DNA of 64,000 nt from Vampirovibrio chlorellavorus (GCA_903866275.1 CAIPMU010000018.1:62001-126000), one strand, 5' to 3'; positions 45,751 to 55,875 are shown, counted from the stretch's first letter. Program-made: numbers and translations. The notes: generated from the letters alone by a model not told the origin.

Positions 45751-46350
45751 CTACCAGCTAAACCAGGATGGATCGAGAGCAGTATTGGGGCCGAATCCGC
45801 AGCAGCTGTTGAGGGTGCCAGTTTTAACTTTGCCACGGGTGGTAATAAAACCATTGTAATACAGTTCCAGTTGAACAGCCTTGAGTGGCCCATCTGCGAT
45901 GGATGTGGTGTTGTTTCTGCCGTCTGGGTCGAATCGAAAATCAATCGCGTTTAAGTTGCTTGTGCCTGCAAAAGTGTAGTTGTTCAGCAAGAGCACTCCC
46001 CCATTATGTAACCAGATACAGGGTGTGCCTGCGACACAGGTGCTGGAGGCGTTTGAAGGCACATTATCAATGACCGTTCCCGATGTGTCTAAAGAAAGAT
46101 AGTTCATGTAAGGTGTTAAGTCAGCTGGCTTGGTGGATGCGCTTATGATGCCGTCATTTTGGGCTTTTTGAAAAGCCGTGGAGATCATGGCGGCGACTTC
46201 CTGGGCTTTGGCGTTATTTGCCGAGGCCTGTTGAGTGACCATCAGTTTATTGATGGTAAAGGTGCCAATGACTCCCAAAAGGGCAACGGCAATGAGCAGT
46301 TCCGCCAGTGTAAAACCTTTTGGGTGTTTTGAGATTTTATGGGCGTACAT
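45751..46350 (-). CDS. type IV pilin-like protein, tandem copy B
   Basis: 199 aa, tandem paralogue of the 45083-45679 gene, 71 bp upstream of it. Same leader (G-FTLAELLIAVALLGVIGTF), the same DPDGRNN and IADGPLKAVQLELYYNGF blocks and the same final DPSWFSW. The segment between residues 72 and 122 differs far more than the ends, and even the non-coding leader with AAAGGA is duplicated. Together the pair suggests recent duplication with local diversification of the exposed face. Probably co-transcribed from upstream of 46350. Confidence 0.9.
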   Translation of the reverse strand: MYAHKISKHPKGFTLAELLIAVALLGVIGTFTINKLMVTQQASANNAKAQEVAAMISTAFQKAQNDGIISASTKPADLTPYMNYLSLDTSGTVIDNVPSNASSTCVAGTPCIWLHNGGVLLLNNYTFAGTSNLNAIDFRFDPDGRNNTTSIADGPLKAVQLELYYNGFITTRGKVKTGTLNSCCGFGPNTALDPSWFSW

Positions 46351-46696
46351 TAGGCTGTCCTTTCATAAGGGTTACTGACTTTATTATAAATTCAATTGGC
46401 TCGAATGGAAGGGTTGAGTTCAGTGGGCGGGTGGTTGCATTGGGCATTGCACGGCTTTGGCCTTGAGGCAAGCGTACCTGTGAGAAGATCTTGCCCCTGA
46501 GCCAATCTCCTGCTATTGTGAGGTGCATTATTATCCCTGAAGTTGCGTTGGGTAAAATGTCCTTCGTGCCTGGCGGAACTGATTGTTCATTCCTTCTTTG
46601 CCGCTGTGGCGTAATCTCCGGTATAGATTTTACCCTCAGGCTGGCTTGATTTTGGAATCCCCAACCCCTCTTAATCCCTGCAAGGAGAGTTCACCC
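46351..46696. other. divergent gap pilins / lysC
   Basis: 346 bp without a supported gene. I looked for a lysine riboswitch before lysC and found no recognisable core. A weak A/T-rich stretch near 46376-46390 may carry the pilin promoter. No hairpin terminator is seen. Confidence 0.4.
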
Positions 46697-47977
46697 ATGT
46701 CTCCCAGAAGCGCTTCCCCCATCATCGTGCAAAAATTTGGCGGCAGTTCCGTGGCGGATGCCGAGAAGATTAAGAACGTGGCCCGCATTATTGTGAATAC
46801 CCACGATCAGGGGTTTCGCACCGTGGCCGTCATTTCCGCGATGGGCGATTCCACGGATGATTTGGTGGACTTGGCCGCTGCGCTTTCTCCCAATCCCAGC
46901 GGCCGGGAGTACGATGCCCTGCTGGCTACCGGCGAAATGATTTCTGTGGCGGCGATGGCGATGGCCATCAACGCGATGGGCTACAAGGCGGTGGGGATGA
47001 ACGGCCAGCAGGCCGGTGTTCATACTGAGGATTTACACAATCGGGCTCGCATTCTGGAGATCAAGACTGAAGCCATCGAGAACGCTCTGAATGAGGGTTA
47101 TATTGTTCTCGTTACCGGCTTTCAGGGCATCAACAGTAAGGGGGATATTACCACCTTGGGCCGTGGCGGTTCGGATACCTCGGCGGTGGCCCTGACTGGC
47201 GCGCTCAACGCCGAGCGCTGCGATATTTACACCGATGTGCGCGGCGTCTACTCCACCGACCCGCGGGTGGTGCCGGAAGCCATCAAGATTGATCAGATCT
47301 CTTACATTGAAATGATGGAGTTGGCTCGTGTGGGCGCTCAAGTGCTCCATCCCCGCGCCGTGGAACTGGCCCGGCAGGGAAATATCAAGCTTTGCAAGCG
47401 CAGTACATTTGAACTAGAGGATTGCGGCACCATGATGATCGGCGAAGTGGCCACAGACAGTAACAACGGCGTCACCGGGATTGCCTGTGACAACAGCCAG
47501 GCCCGCTTGGCCATGATCGGCTGCCCGGACAACCCCGGCGTGGCCGCCGAGATCTTCGGCAGTCTGGCCCACGAGAACATCAGCGTGGATATGATTATTC
47601 AGTCGCTAGGCCGCCGGGAAGGCACCAACGACATCGCCTTCACCATCAACAGCGTGGATATTCACGATGCCACCCGCGTGCTGGAAGCGGTCAAGGCCAA
47701 AATCGGTGCGGATAATATCGCCATTGATAAAGAGATCGCCAAGGTGAGCATTGTGGGTGCGGGCATGATTGATCGCCCCGGGATTGCCGCCGATATGTTT
47801 GACGCGCTGGCCGAAGCCTGCATCAATATCAAGATGATCTCCACCTCCGAGATTAAAATCAGCTGCCTGGTGGAAAAAGACCAGGGCCATGATGCCGTGC
47901 GCAGCATCCACAAAAAATTCTTCCCTCACGCCCACACCCAACAAGGCGTGCTGCTGAATGAGAAAGTGGGCTACTAG
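46697..47977 (+). CDS. lysC: aspartate kinase
   Basis: 426 aa from ATG 46697 (AAGGAG about 9 nt upstream; the upstream 38 codons of the open frame are non-conserved). Phosphorylates aspartate as the first step to Lys, Met and Thr. N-terminal kinase domain: VQKFGGSSVADAEKI (11-25), TGEMISVAAMAMAI, LGRGGSDTSAVALTGAL, VYSTDPRVVPEA. Two ACT domains at the C-terminus (about 265-420), which give lysine/threonine feedback control. Single gene with its own terminator at 48015-48041. Confidence 0.97.
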   Translation: MSPRSASPIIVQKFGGSSVADAEKIKNVARIIVNTHDQGFRTVAVISAMGDSTDDLVDLAAALSPNPSGREYDALLATGEMISVAAMAMAINAMGYKAVGMNGQQAGVHTEDLHNRARILEIKTEAIENALNEGYIVLVTGFQGINSKGDITTLGRGGSDTSAVALTGALNAERCDIYTDVRGVYSTDPRVVPEAIKIDQISYIEMMELARVGAQVLHPRAVELARQGNIKLCKRSTFELEDCGTMMIGEVATDSNNGVTGIACDNSQARLAMIGCPDNPGVAAEIFGSLAHENISVDMIIQSLGRREGTNDIAFTINSVDIHDATRVLEAVKAKIGADNIAIDKEIAKVSIVGAGMIDRPGIAADMFDALAEACINIKMISTSEIKISCLVEKDQGHDAVRSIHKKFFPHAHTQQGVLLNEKVGY

Positions 47978-48014
47978 GGAGCCGCCCCGCTATATTATCA
48001 GTCCCCAATATTTT

Positions 48015-48041
48015 AAAGGCCACCCCAGCGGTGGCCTTTTT
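48015..48041 (+). terminator. terminator of lysC
   Basis: AAAGGCCACC and GGTGGCCTTT form a 10-bp stem with a short CCAGC-type loop followed by TTTTTG, 38 bp after the lysC stop. Confidence 0.92.
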
Positions 48042-48129
48042 GTTGTATCAAAACGAATCGGGTCAAAAAAAATTCAAGTTTAAAACAATGCGGTCGATAG
48101 TATAGCAGCTCCGCTAGATTGAAGGATGT

Positions 48130-48792
48130 ATGCGTTTGGAAATGCAGAATCCAAAAGATATTCCATGGATTAAACCGGATCCGCCGAAACTATCGAAGGC
48201 CCATCAAAAACGTTGGGCGTCTTTGGTTTCGATTTTGTATCACCCGCAAGCCGCCTGGAAAATTATTCTCAGTGAGAACCCCTACACCGATTATATGTTT
48301 TGGCTGATTTTATATATTTCCAGTCTGGTTTTGTCGGCGGTAGTCGTCGTTCAGTTAGGGGTAGCATTTCATAGAGACCTTATTCAGTATGCTTTGGTTT
48401 TAGGCTTACTCACGTTTCTGAATGTGATAATGCTTTCTCTGGCCAGTCTCATCTATGGAGCCGTGGGGCAGTGGGTGGGTTACTGGTTAGGCGGTTCAGG
48501 CGGTTTTAAAAAGATGCTGACCATAGCAATGTGGGCAGGGTTGCCCATTGTCTACAATGATGCACTCTGTTGGATGGTTTTACTGCTGGGTGGAGAACCC
48601 CTCAGAGGCATTTATGATTCCTTTGGACCTAAAAGTTTAGGGACGCAAGGTCTAATGCTCTTCTGGGTGACGATGGTAGCTGGGTTTGGGTTTGCCGAGG
48701 CCCATCAAGTGTCTATTAAAAAAGGCCTGATTATTTCCGCAGTGGTGACGTTGCCCATACCAATGCTTGTAATCATATTAAATAAGCAGTGA
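48130..48792 (+). CDS. Yip1-like multi-TM membrane protein
   Basis: 220 aa. Cytoplasmic N-terminus with PHQKRWASLVSILYHPQAAWK-like segment (residues 24-44), then five membrane helices. The PxxaW...L start and the WxxGLPIVYNDALCW segment resemble bacterial YIP1-domain proteins (PF04893), a membrane family of unknown role. Match is moderate. AAGGA lies only 3 nt before ATG 48130; a second Met four codons on lacks a site. Lies between lysC and atpC, with terminators on both sides, so it is its own unit. Confidence 0.6.
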   Translation: MRLEMQNPKDIPWIKPDPPKLSKAHQKRWASLVSILYHPQAAWKIILSENPYTDYMFWLILYISSLVLSAVVVVQLGVAFHRDLIQYALVLGLLTFLNVIMLSLASLIYGAVGQWVGYWLGGSGGFKKMLTIAMWAGLPIVYNDALCWMVLLLGGEPLRGIYDSFGPKSLGTQGLMLFWVTMVAGFGFAEAHQVSIKKGLIISAVVTLPIPMLVIILNKQ

Positions 48793-48808
48793 TGCCCTGG
48801 TGCGAATG

Positions 48809-48850
48809 AAAAAAGCCGCCATCCGATTAAAATCAGAGTGCGGCTTTTTT
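48809..48850. terminator. bidirectional terminator between the Yip1-like gene and atpC
   Basis: AAAAAAGCCGC and GCGGCTTTTTT stem, with a loop of about 20 nt. A and T tracts on both sides serve both convergent transcripts. Confidence 0.88.
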
Positions 48851-48868
48851 GTATATAGGATGGCGCTT

Positions 48869-49267
48869 CTACCGAGAACTCGTCTCGGCCAGCTTTAAGC
48901 GAACCAGTGCGCGGGCCAGGGCTTTTTGAGCCGTGGTCACTTCGCTGCGGTCTTTCTTGGCTTTCAGCTTGGCTTCGGCGCGGGCTTTGGCCTCCTGGGC
49001 GCGGGCGGTATCAATTTCATTGCCCAGCTCGGCCACATCCGACAACACGGTGATCCGCTTGCCGTCTGTGTTGAGCAATCCGCCCATCACCGCCAGCGGG
49101 TGTTTCTTGCCTTCCTTGACGTAGGACAGCACACCAATTTCCAATGGGGTAACCAGCGGAATATGGTTTTGCAGGATGCCAATTTCACCGTCGGTGGTTT
49201 TGCAGTAAATCGCTTCGACTTCTTCTTCCACCACAATGCGCTCGGGCGTCACGATTTTTAGTAACAT
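48869..49267 (-). CDS. atpC: ATP synthase F1 epsilon subunit
   Basis: 132 aa. Central-stalk subunit of F1 that regulates hydrolysis. N-terminal beta sandwich (LKIVTPERIVVEEEVEAI, DGEIGILQNHIPLVTPL) and C-terminal helical hairpin (IDTARAQEAKARAEAKLKAK in part). AAAGGAG 9 nt before the ATG. It lies 21 bp after atpD and ends the two-gene operon. Confidence 0.97.
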   Translation of the reverse strand: MLLKIVTPERIVVEEEVEAIYCKTTDGEIGILQNHIPLVTPLEIGVLSYVKEGKKHPLAVMGGLLNTDGKRITVLSDVAELGNEIDTARAQEAKARAEAKLKAKKDRSEVTTAQKALARALVRLKLAETSSR

Positions 49268-49288
49268 CGCGTCGATTCTCCTTTGCGC

Positions 49289-50794
<1,506 letters not shown>

Positions 50795-50944
50795 TCAAAA
50801 TACGAAAAAACCTTGCCAATGCCGGGTCAGCGGGAAAGCCTTGCGGATGCATGATCCCTGACTACAGCATATATGAGCCTATCTTGCCATAAAAACGACT
50901 TTCGTCAAATAGTTAGAGCTGGTCCCGCGAGTCGGGTTTTCCAT

Positions 50945-50973
50945 TTGGTGCCCGTGCCCGAATCGTCTATAAT
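50945..50973 (+). promoter_or_regulatory. sigma-70-type promoter
   Basis: TTGGTG (50945-50950), 17-bp spacer, TATAAT (50968-50973). It predicts a start about 50 nt before ATG 51028. Good match. Confidence 0.65.
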
Positions 50974-51027
50974 GAAACCGACCCGAGTTAGCCCAGTTAG
51001 AGTGTCGCCTTTGGGGAGTCGAATCGT

Positions 51028-52041
51028 ATGTCTCAGTTGTTTCAGATGCCTCCGTTTTCCAAGCGTTCCAGTGGTTCATGTGAAATTACCGCGCGAATCG
51101 GAGGAGGTGAGAGACGTTTTCTCCTTCAGTGTGCGGGTTTAACCCTGATGGCGCTCAGTCCGGCTTTGGCTCCTGCCCATGCCCAGATGAATAACCTTGT
51201 CCAGTTGCAGTCTCAGGTGGGCCAGACGTTGGATCAGGCCCCCAATCAGTCCCCGTTGCCACCGGGTTCCGGGGTGAACGCTGCCTCAGAGGCTGCTCGC
51301 AATCGCTATGCGAACCCGCCATTGACAGTGTTGTCGCCCCCTCCCGGCCGAGTTTTACCGGCTACACCGGCTAGCCCCAATACTTCCCCCTCTTCGGCTT
51401 CTGCCCTTAAAATCCAGGCAGGCAGCCAGAAAGTGCCTATTGGCACCATGTTGACGATTGCCTTCAGCACCCCGATGGATTCCAAAATTACCAACGCGGG
51501 GGATGTTTTCACGGCGGTTTTAACCCGCGATTTTATGGCTCAGGGCAAAAACAGCGAGCGCCGGATGATTTTACCGGCGGGCACGATGGTGCGTGGACGG
51601 GTGGATCAGGTCAAACGGCCTACGTTTTTTAGTCACGGTGGCGCAATCTTTTTGGCGTTTGATCACGTGGTTCTGCCGTCCGGGGAATTGTTGCCCCTGA
51701 CCCTGAATCTGTCCACGGAGAACACTCTTGTGAATCAGCAAGGCGCCCTCTACAGCGATCCCGGTATTGGTAAAAAGGTCGAACTGGGTGCCGAGGCAGG
51801 GCGAAAAACCTTTGTCGGTATCACGGACCAAGGGTATCAGACCGGCAAGCAGATTGCCGGGGGGCTTGGAAGTTTGGTCACGGTGCCTGCCGCGGTGATT
51901 GGTGGCGCTTTGGCGGGTACGGCGGTGACCACCGGCAAGGCTGCCGTTGCCGTGGTTGGTCGTGGTGAAAGCATGGTGATCAAACCCGGCGATACTGTGA
52001 CCATTGACTTTGGTGGCTCTTTTACCTTGCCTGCTGAATAA
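51028..52041 (+). CDS. secreted envelope protein of unknown function
   Basis: 337 aa. Signal peptide: basic start, hydrophobic LTLMALSPALAPAHA, cleavage before Q-M-N (about residue 52). A Pro/Ser-rich linker (about 65-125) leads to a beta-rich domain: VPIGTMLTIAFSTPMDSKI, DVFTAVLTRDFM, LPAGTMVRGRVDQV and FDHVVLPSGELLPL. The pattern of set-point loops and the phrase LPAGT-x-V-x-G-x-V resemble the beta-barrel of TrbI/VirB10-like proteins and the related conjugal or envelope barrels, but other T4SS parts are absent and the match is not conclusive. A Gly/Ala-rich helix (about 275-312) follows. GGGGAG 8-9 nt before the ATG. Confidence 0.65.
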   Translation: MSQLFQMPPFSKRSSGSCEITARIGGGERRFLLQCAGLTLMALSPALAPAHAQMNNLVQLQSQVGQTLDQAPNQSPLPPGSGVNAASEAARNRYANPPLTVLSPPPGRVLPATPASPNTSPSSASALKIQAGSQKVPIGTMLTIAFSTPMDSKITNAGDVFTAVLTRDFMAQGKNSERRMILPAGTMVRGRVDQVKRPTFFSHGGAIFLAFDHVVLPSGELLPLTLNLSTENTLVNQQGALYSDPGIGKKVELGAEAGRKTFVGITDQGYQTGKQIAGGLGSLVTVPAAVIGGALAGTAVTTGKAAVAVVGRGESMVIKPGDTVTIDFGGSFTLPAE

Positions 52042-52105
52042 TCGTTATTTGCCGAATAAGCGCCGAAACTTTTGATGATCAGAAGTGATCTATCAGTGAT
52101 TGGGT

Positions 52106-52132
52106 TTGGCTGCAATTAGACAGAGGTATAAT
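52106..52132 (+). promoter_or_regulatory. candidate promoter of small-protein gene 1
   Basis: TTGGCT (52106-52111) and TATAAT (52127-52132) with a short 15-bp spacer. It gives a leader of about 205 nt that contains a GGAGAATTCC / GGAATCTCC imperfect hairpin (about 52201-52243). Confidence 0.45.
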
Positions 52133-52346
52133 TTATTCTGTAAACGGCAGAGGTTAAAATAGACTGAGTCGATCCTCGATTTGCGTCCAATCGGTTTTCA
52201 GGAGAATTCCGATAATCCCTCTGAATGCCACAGGAATCTCCACAAAAAGAAACAAAAAACATAAAAAATCCCAGGAGATAGGACTTCTGTTCTGCAACAT
52301 GGTATTAGTTTTATTGATAGAGATATTGGTTAAGGAGGTATTCAAG

Positions 52347-52643
52347 ATGCATAAAGCCTTAAAAATGGGTATGTTGAGCGTGCTTTTGGCTGGTAGTCTC
52401 CTGTCGGTTGCCCCGGCTGCTCTTGCAGATGGTGGCACCACCCACAGAGTGACTGGTAAGAGTTTTGCTGCGGGTGCCCTTTCACTGATCATCTGGCCCG
52501 GCATTGGTCAGGCGGTGAATGGTACGCCTGGGGATAAAGTGGCCACTCATGCAGTGATTGGTCTTCTGCCTCCGTTCCGCTTCTGGTCCGGTTGGGATGC
52601 CCTGGTCAACCGTACCGGTGGATACTGGCACGGCCGCATTTAA
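52347..52643 (+). CDS. small secreted protein, tandem copy 1
   Basis: 98 aa from ATG 52347, with a very strong AAGGAGGT 8 nt upstream. Signal peptide LSVLLAGSLLSVAPAALA, cleavage about residue 27. The mature part of about 70 residues has the hydrophobic stretch ALSLIIWPGIGQAVN, then HAVIGLLPPFRFWSGWD and an invariant NRTGGYWHGRI end. I do not know the family. Its neighbour at 52879 matches 61 of the last 68 residues. Own terminator at 52664-52701. The strong ribosome site suggests high expression. Confidence 0.85.
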   Translation: MHKALKMGMLSVLLAGSLLSVAPAALADGGTTHRVTGKSFAAGALSLIIWPGIGQAVNGTPGDKVATHAVIGLLPPFRFWSGWDALVNRTGGYWHGRI

Positions 52644-52663
52644 TTCATTCTTTTTTAGAGTCG

Positions 52664-52701
52664 AAAACAACCCGTTTCTTTTATCAGAGCGGGTTGTTTT
52701 T
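52664..52701 (+). terminator. terminator of small-protein gene 1
   Basis: AAAACAACCCG and CGGGTTGTTTTTG stem with a 15-nt loop. Confidence 0.9.
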
Positions 52702-52878
52702 GTTTGATCATCTTCTATCCCGCCAGATAATCTTCCTAGCAGGCGTTCCCTGATTTGAAAACTGCGCTTATGGGCAATGGCTTGTTTCAACGCTTGAGAT
52801 GATAATCAACCTAACCCATTTTAATTAGATTTTTAAAAACATCACTTGTTAGATGTCGTTGGTAGGAGGATACATTTC

Positions 52879-53172
52879 ATGCATCAATCATTGAAATTGG
52901 GCTTGGCCAGTCTGGTGCTGGCGGGCGTACTCACGACGGTGCCCCCTTCGGCAATGGCCGCGGGCACGACCCACAAAATCACCGGGAAAAGTGTTTTGGC
53001 GGGTGCGCTTTCGCTGATTATCTGGCCGGGCATTGGTCAGGCGGTGAACGGTAATCCGGGGGATAAGGTGGCCACACACGCCGTGATTGGTCTGTTTCCA
53101 CCGTTCCGATTCTGGTCTGGCTGGGACGGGTTGGTGAATCGCACCGGTGGCTACTGGCACGGTCGAATCTAG
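52879..53172 (+). CDS. small secreted protein, tandem copy 2
   Basis: 97 aa from ATG 52879, with TAGGAGG about 9 nt upstream. Paralogue of 52347-52643. The mature regions are 61/68 identical from the shared TTH to the end, while the signal peptides differ (here LASLVLAGVLTTVPPSAMA). Contains the same ALSLIIWPGIGQAVN and PPFRFWSGWD blocks. Even the terminator stem (AACAACCCG) is repeated after it, so the whole cistron was duplicated. Probably a surface or periplasmic protein; function unknown. Confidence 0.85.
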   Translation: MHQSLKLGLASLVLAGVLTTVPPSAMAAGTTHKITGKSVLAGALSLIIWPGIGQAVNGNPGDKVATHAVIGLFPPFRFWSGWDGLVNRTGGYWHGRI

Positions 53173-53189
53173 CGAAAGAACTCTGTTTG

Positions 53190-53225
53190 AAAAACAACCC
53201 GCCCAGAACCGGACGGGTTGTTTTT
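53190..53225. terminator. bidirectional terminator between small-protein gene 2 and dnaJ
   Basis: AAAAACAACCCG and CGGGTTGTTTTTG stem with a 12-nt loop, symmetric A/T tracts. Same stem as the terminator of copy 1. Confidence 0.9.
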
Positions 53226-53293
53226 GTTGATTAGAGATTGAGTGATCCAATTGAACCTTGCTGGGTTTTAAATCGACTGAAATCGAGAAGTGG

Positions 53294-54460
53294 CTAGCCG
53301 CCCGCAAGGACTTCCTTCACCTTGCCCATAAAGGAGGCACTGTGCTTGGACTTGTCCCTGGCATCTTTCGAATTTTTGTCCTGCTGGAGTTCGTTGAGCT
53401 TTTGCAGCAGTTTTTTTTCTTCGCCGCTGAGGTGGGTGGGAATGTTGACCTGCACTTCCACATAGTGCTCACCCCGTTTGTTGTTGTTGTTCAGGTGAGG
53501 CACGCCAGCGCCTTTCAGGGTGAAGACATGGCCGTTTTTGGTGCCCGCCGGAATCTTGATTTTTTCCGTGCCGTCCAGTGTATTGACTTCCACTTCGCCG
53601 CCCAGGGCCATGATGGGGTAACTAACCTCATGCAGGGAGTAGATATGATAGCCGTCACGTTTGAATTCGCTGTGGGGCTTGATCTTCAGGACGACATACA
53701 GATCGCCGGGTGGTCCGCCCTTGATGCCCGCGTCTCCTTCGTTGGCGACTCGCAAGCGGGTTCCCTGGTCTACGCCGGGAGGAATGACAATAGATCGTTT
53801 GGTCTCAACGGCTTTGCGTCCCTGACCGTGGCATTCCTTGCAGGGGTTGACGATGATATTCCCGGTACCCTGACAGTTGGGGCAGCCGGTAATTTGCGTG
53901 AAATGACCAATAATGGTTTGGGTGGTCTGGCGAACCTGGCCTTGACCGCCACAGGTGGTGCAGGTGCTGGGGCCTGAGCCGGGGGAAGAGCCGCTCCCTT
54001 CACAGGGGTCACACTGCTCCAGATGGTTGAAGGTGATTTCCTGCTTGGTGCCAAATACGGCTTCCGTGAAGTCGAGCGCCAGATCCATACGCAGGTCGTT
54101 GCCTTGTTGCGGCCCGCCACGACGACGGCCACCACCGCCTCCGCCAAAGCCCCCCCCGAAGAACGAGGCGAAGATGTCACCCAGATCCGGGAAGCTGTCA
54201 GAGAAGTCGTATTGTGGCTGGTACCCACCGCTTTTCAGGCCTTCATGGCCGTAGTTGTCGTAGACCTGACGTTTATTGGCGTCGGATAAAACATCGTAGG
54301 CTTCGCCCAGTTCCTTGAACTGGCTTTCGGCATCGGGACTGCTGTTGGTGTCCGGGTGGCATTCCTTGGCCTTTTTGCGGAAGGCTCGTTTCACTTCCTC
54401 TGCCGAGGCGGTGCGGGCGACGCCTAGAACGTCGTAGTAATCTCGCCGGGTGGTGCTCAT
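53294..54460 (-). CDS. dnaJ: chaperone DnaJ
   Basis: 388 aa, full length class A J protein that stimulates DnaK ATPase and delivers clients. J domain 6-70 with HPD in CHPDTN, Gly/Phe-rich linker ([17 protein letters not shown], about 99-115), four zinc-finger CXXCXGXG repeats ([32 protein letters not shown], about 150-220), then the two beta substrate-binding domains and dimerisation tail. Lies 256 bp downstream of grpE on the same strand; dnaK is not in between. Confidence 0.98.
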   Translation of the reverse strand: MSTTRRDYYDVLGVARTASAEEVKRAFRKKAKECHPDTNSSPDAESQFKELGEAYDVLSDANKRQVYDNYGHEGLKSGGYQPQYDFSDSFPDLGDIFASFFGGGFGGGGGGRRRGGPQQGNDLRMDLALDFTEAVFGTKQEITFNHLEQCDPCEGSGSSPGSGPSTCTTCGGQGQVRQTTQTIIGHFTQITGCPNCQGTGNIIVNPCKECHGQGRKAVETKRSIVIPPGVDQGTRLRVANEGDAGIKGGPPGDLYVVLKIKPHSEFKRDGYHIYSLHEVSYPIMALGGEVEVNTLDGTEKIKIPAGTKNGHVFTLKGAGVPHLNNNNKRGEHYVEVQVNIPTHLSGEEKKLLQKLNELQQDKNSKDARDKSKHSASFMGKVKEVLAGG

Positions 54461-54618
54461 GGGTTGATGCTCTTTCCAAATTGTCCGGTAAATACAGGCG
54501 GTTTGCCGGGCCGCACAAGATTGATCATGTTAGGGGATTAAACCAGCTTCTCTAAGGAGGGTGGGATCGAATCGGGCAGTCCTTCAGGGCTGACAATGCT
54601 CGCTTCATTTGAACCTTG

Positions 54619-54624
54619 ATTATA
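54619..54624 (-). promoter_or_regulatory. candidate -10 box of dnaJ
   Basis: TATAAT on the minus strand, about 160 bp before the dnaJ start, in the grpE-dnaJ gap. The -35 region is weak. It hints that dnaJ can be expressed separately from grpE. Confidence 0.4.
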
Positions 54625-54716
54625 CAACGGTGCCGTAGAGAGAAAATTGCAATTTGACCCAGGGAACTATTAAAACCGTCGGTTGTCAGGGTTCATAGGA
54701 TTGAGACGTTCAGGGC

Positions 54717-55388
54717 TTAGGCCTGACTGAACGGGTTCGCCCGGTTTTCGGCTTCCGCTTGCAGGGATTCTGCGCTGGGCAAGTCCGCGGGTTCTGCATC
54801 CGGGTTGCCGGTGGATACCACCACCATTGCGGGCCGAATGACTTTATCATGCAACTGATAGCCGCTCTGGGCTTCGTACATGTTGCTGTTTTCCGGGAAC
54901 TCTGCGCTGGGCATACGGTTCACGGCTTCGTGGAATTGCGGATCAAAAGGCTCGCCAATGGCCTTGATCTTGCGAACGCCCATCGCATCCAGGCCGTCGA
55001 GGAGCTGTTTCTGAATCATGCTAAAGCTTTTGTAGAGCACTTGTGGGTCTGAATTTTCAGTGAGGCTGGCAGTGGCCCGTTCCAGGTTATCCAGAACCGG
55101 CAGTAGCTCCAGGGCGCTTTTTTGTGCGCCATACTTCACCATGGATTCCTGTTCTTCCCGGCTGCGTTTGCGGTAGTTGTCGAAGTCTGCGGCCAGACGG
55201 GTGAACTGATCCTGTAATTGCTGCGCTTTGGCTTGCCAGTCTTCTCCGGCGGGGGGCACGCCAGCTGATGTCGACTCGGGTTCAGCGGCTCCGTTTACAG
55301 TCTCTGTATCCTGCGTTTCAGCGTGTTCGGTTTGCACCCCCGAAGGGCTTTCAGGGCTAATTTCCGCTTGAGAGGTCTTGTTGAACAT
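54717..55388 (-). CDS. grpE: nucleotide exchange factor GrpE
   Basis: 223 aa from ATG 55388 (AAGGA 8 nt upstream; a longer frame to 55505 adds non-conserved residues). Dimeric DnaK exchange factor: acidic, Ser/Thr-rich N-terminus (1-55), long coiled coil with RLAADFDNYRKRSREEQES (about 66-84), ALELLPVLDNLERA, then the C-terminal beta domain ending QSGYQLHDKVIRPAMVVVS. C-terminal extension of about 25 acidic residues. Confidence 0.97.
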   Translation of the reverse strand: MFNKTSQAEISPESPSGVQTEHAETQDTETVNGAAEPESTSAGVPPAGEDWQAKAQQLQDQFTRLAADFDNYRKRSREEQESMVKYGAQKSALELLPVLDNLERATASLTENSDPQVLYKSFSMIQKQLLDGLDAMGVRKIKAIGEPFDPQFHEAVNRMPSAEFPENSNMYEAQSGYQLHDKVIRPAMVVVSTGNPDAEPADLPSAESLQAEAENRANPFSQA

Positions 55389-55875
55389 GGGGTCGTTCCT
55401 TATGCAATCTGCAATGCTGGTATCAATACGCCGGACCCTCTGGCTGTGAGGGAGCGTGGATTCCCGTCTGAACACGCCATAGACTGGCCACTGTAAGTCT
55501 GACAAGAGGGTAGAGTGTAAGAATCTGACCCATTATAGCAAGCGCCGGAACTGTTTCCTTCTATTCTTAAGCTTTTTTTAAGACTCTGTAGCACTTAAAA
55601 CTCAACTTGAAAGTCGGATGTTGGCATGCGGGCGCTTTAGTGTTATTTCATGTAGACGCGTGCGAATGGCGTTCATCACGAGACTCAAACTGGCGCATGT
55701 CAATCTGTTTGGGGCCTTGGCCACAGAAATTGTCGCATGTACAATAACTTCGATGATTGTAACAATCTATTCACATTTCAAATGTGGATAGCAACAGGAA
55801 TGGTTCACCGTTCTTTAGTCAGTATTCCAATTTGCTAGAACAATGCGTTACCAGTATTAAAGGGGCATTCACTTT
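55389..55875. other. divergent gap grpE / Gln-Met-rich gene
   Basis: 487 bp without a supported gene. It contains two neighbouring palindromes at 55755-55767 and 55772-55786 close to the rightward gene. No heat-shock CIRCE element was seen for grpE. Confidence 0.45.
55755..55786. promoter_or_regulatory. two adjacent palindromes
   Basis: GATTGT-A-ACAATC (55755-55767) and CACATTT-C-AAATGTG (55772-55786), only 4 bp apart, both perfect. They lie 90-120 bp before ATG 55876. Likely protein-binding sites. Confidence 0.45.

Noticed and set aside
46351-46696. Possible lysine riboswitch before lysC
   Set aside because: No recognisable conserved core or terminator hairpin in the leader.
54560-54580. 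AAGGAGG-like motif suggesting a small gene between dnaJ and grpE
   Set aside because: No open frame of reasonable length follows it on the plus strand.
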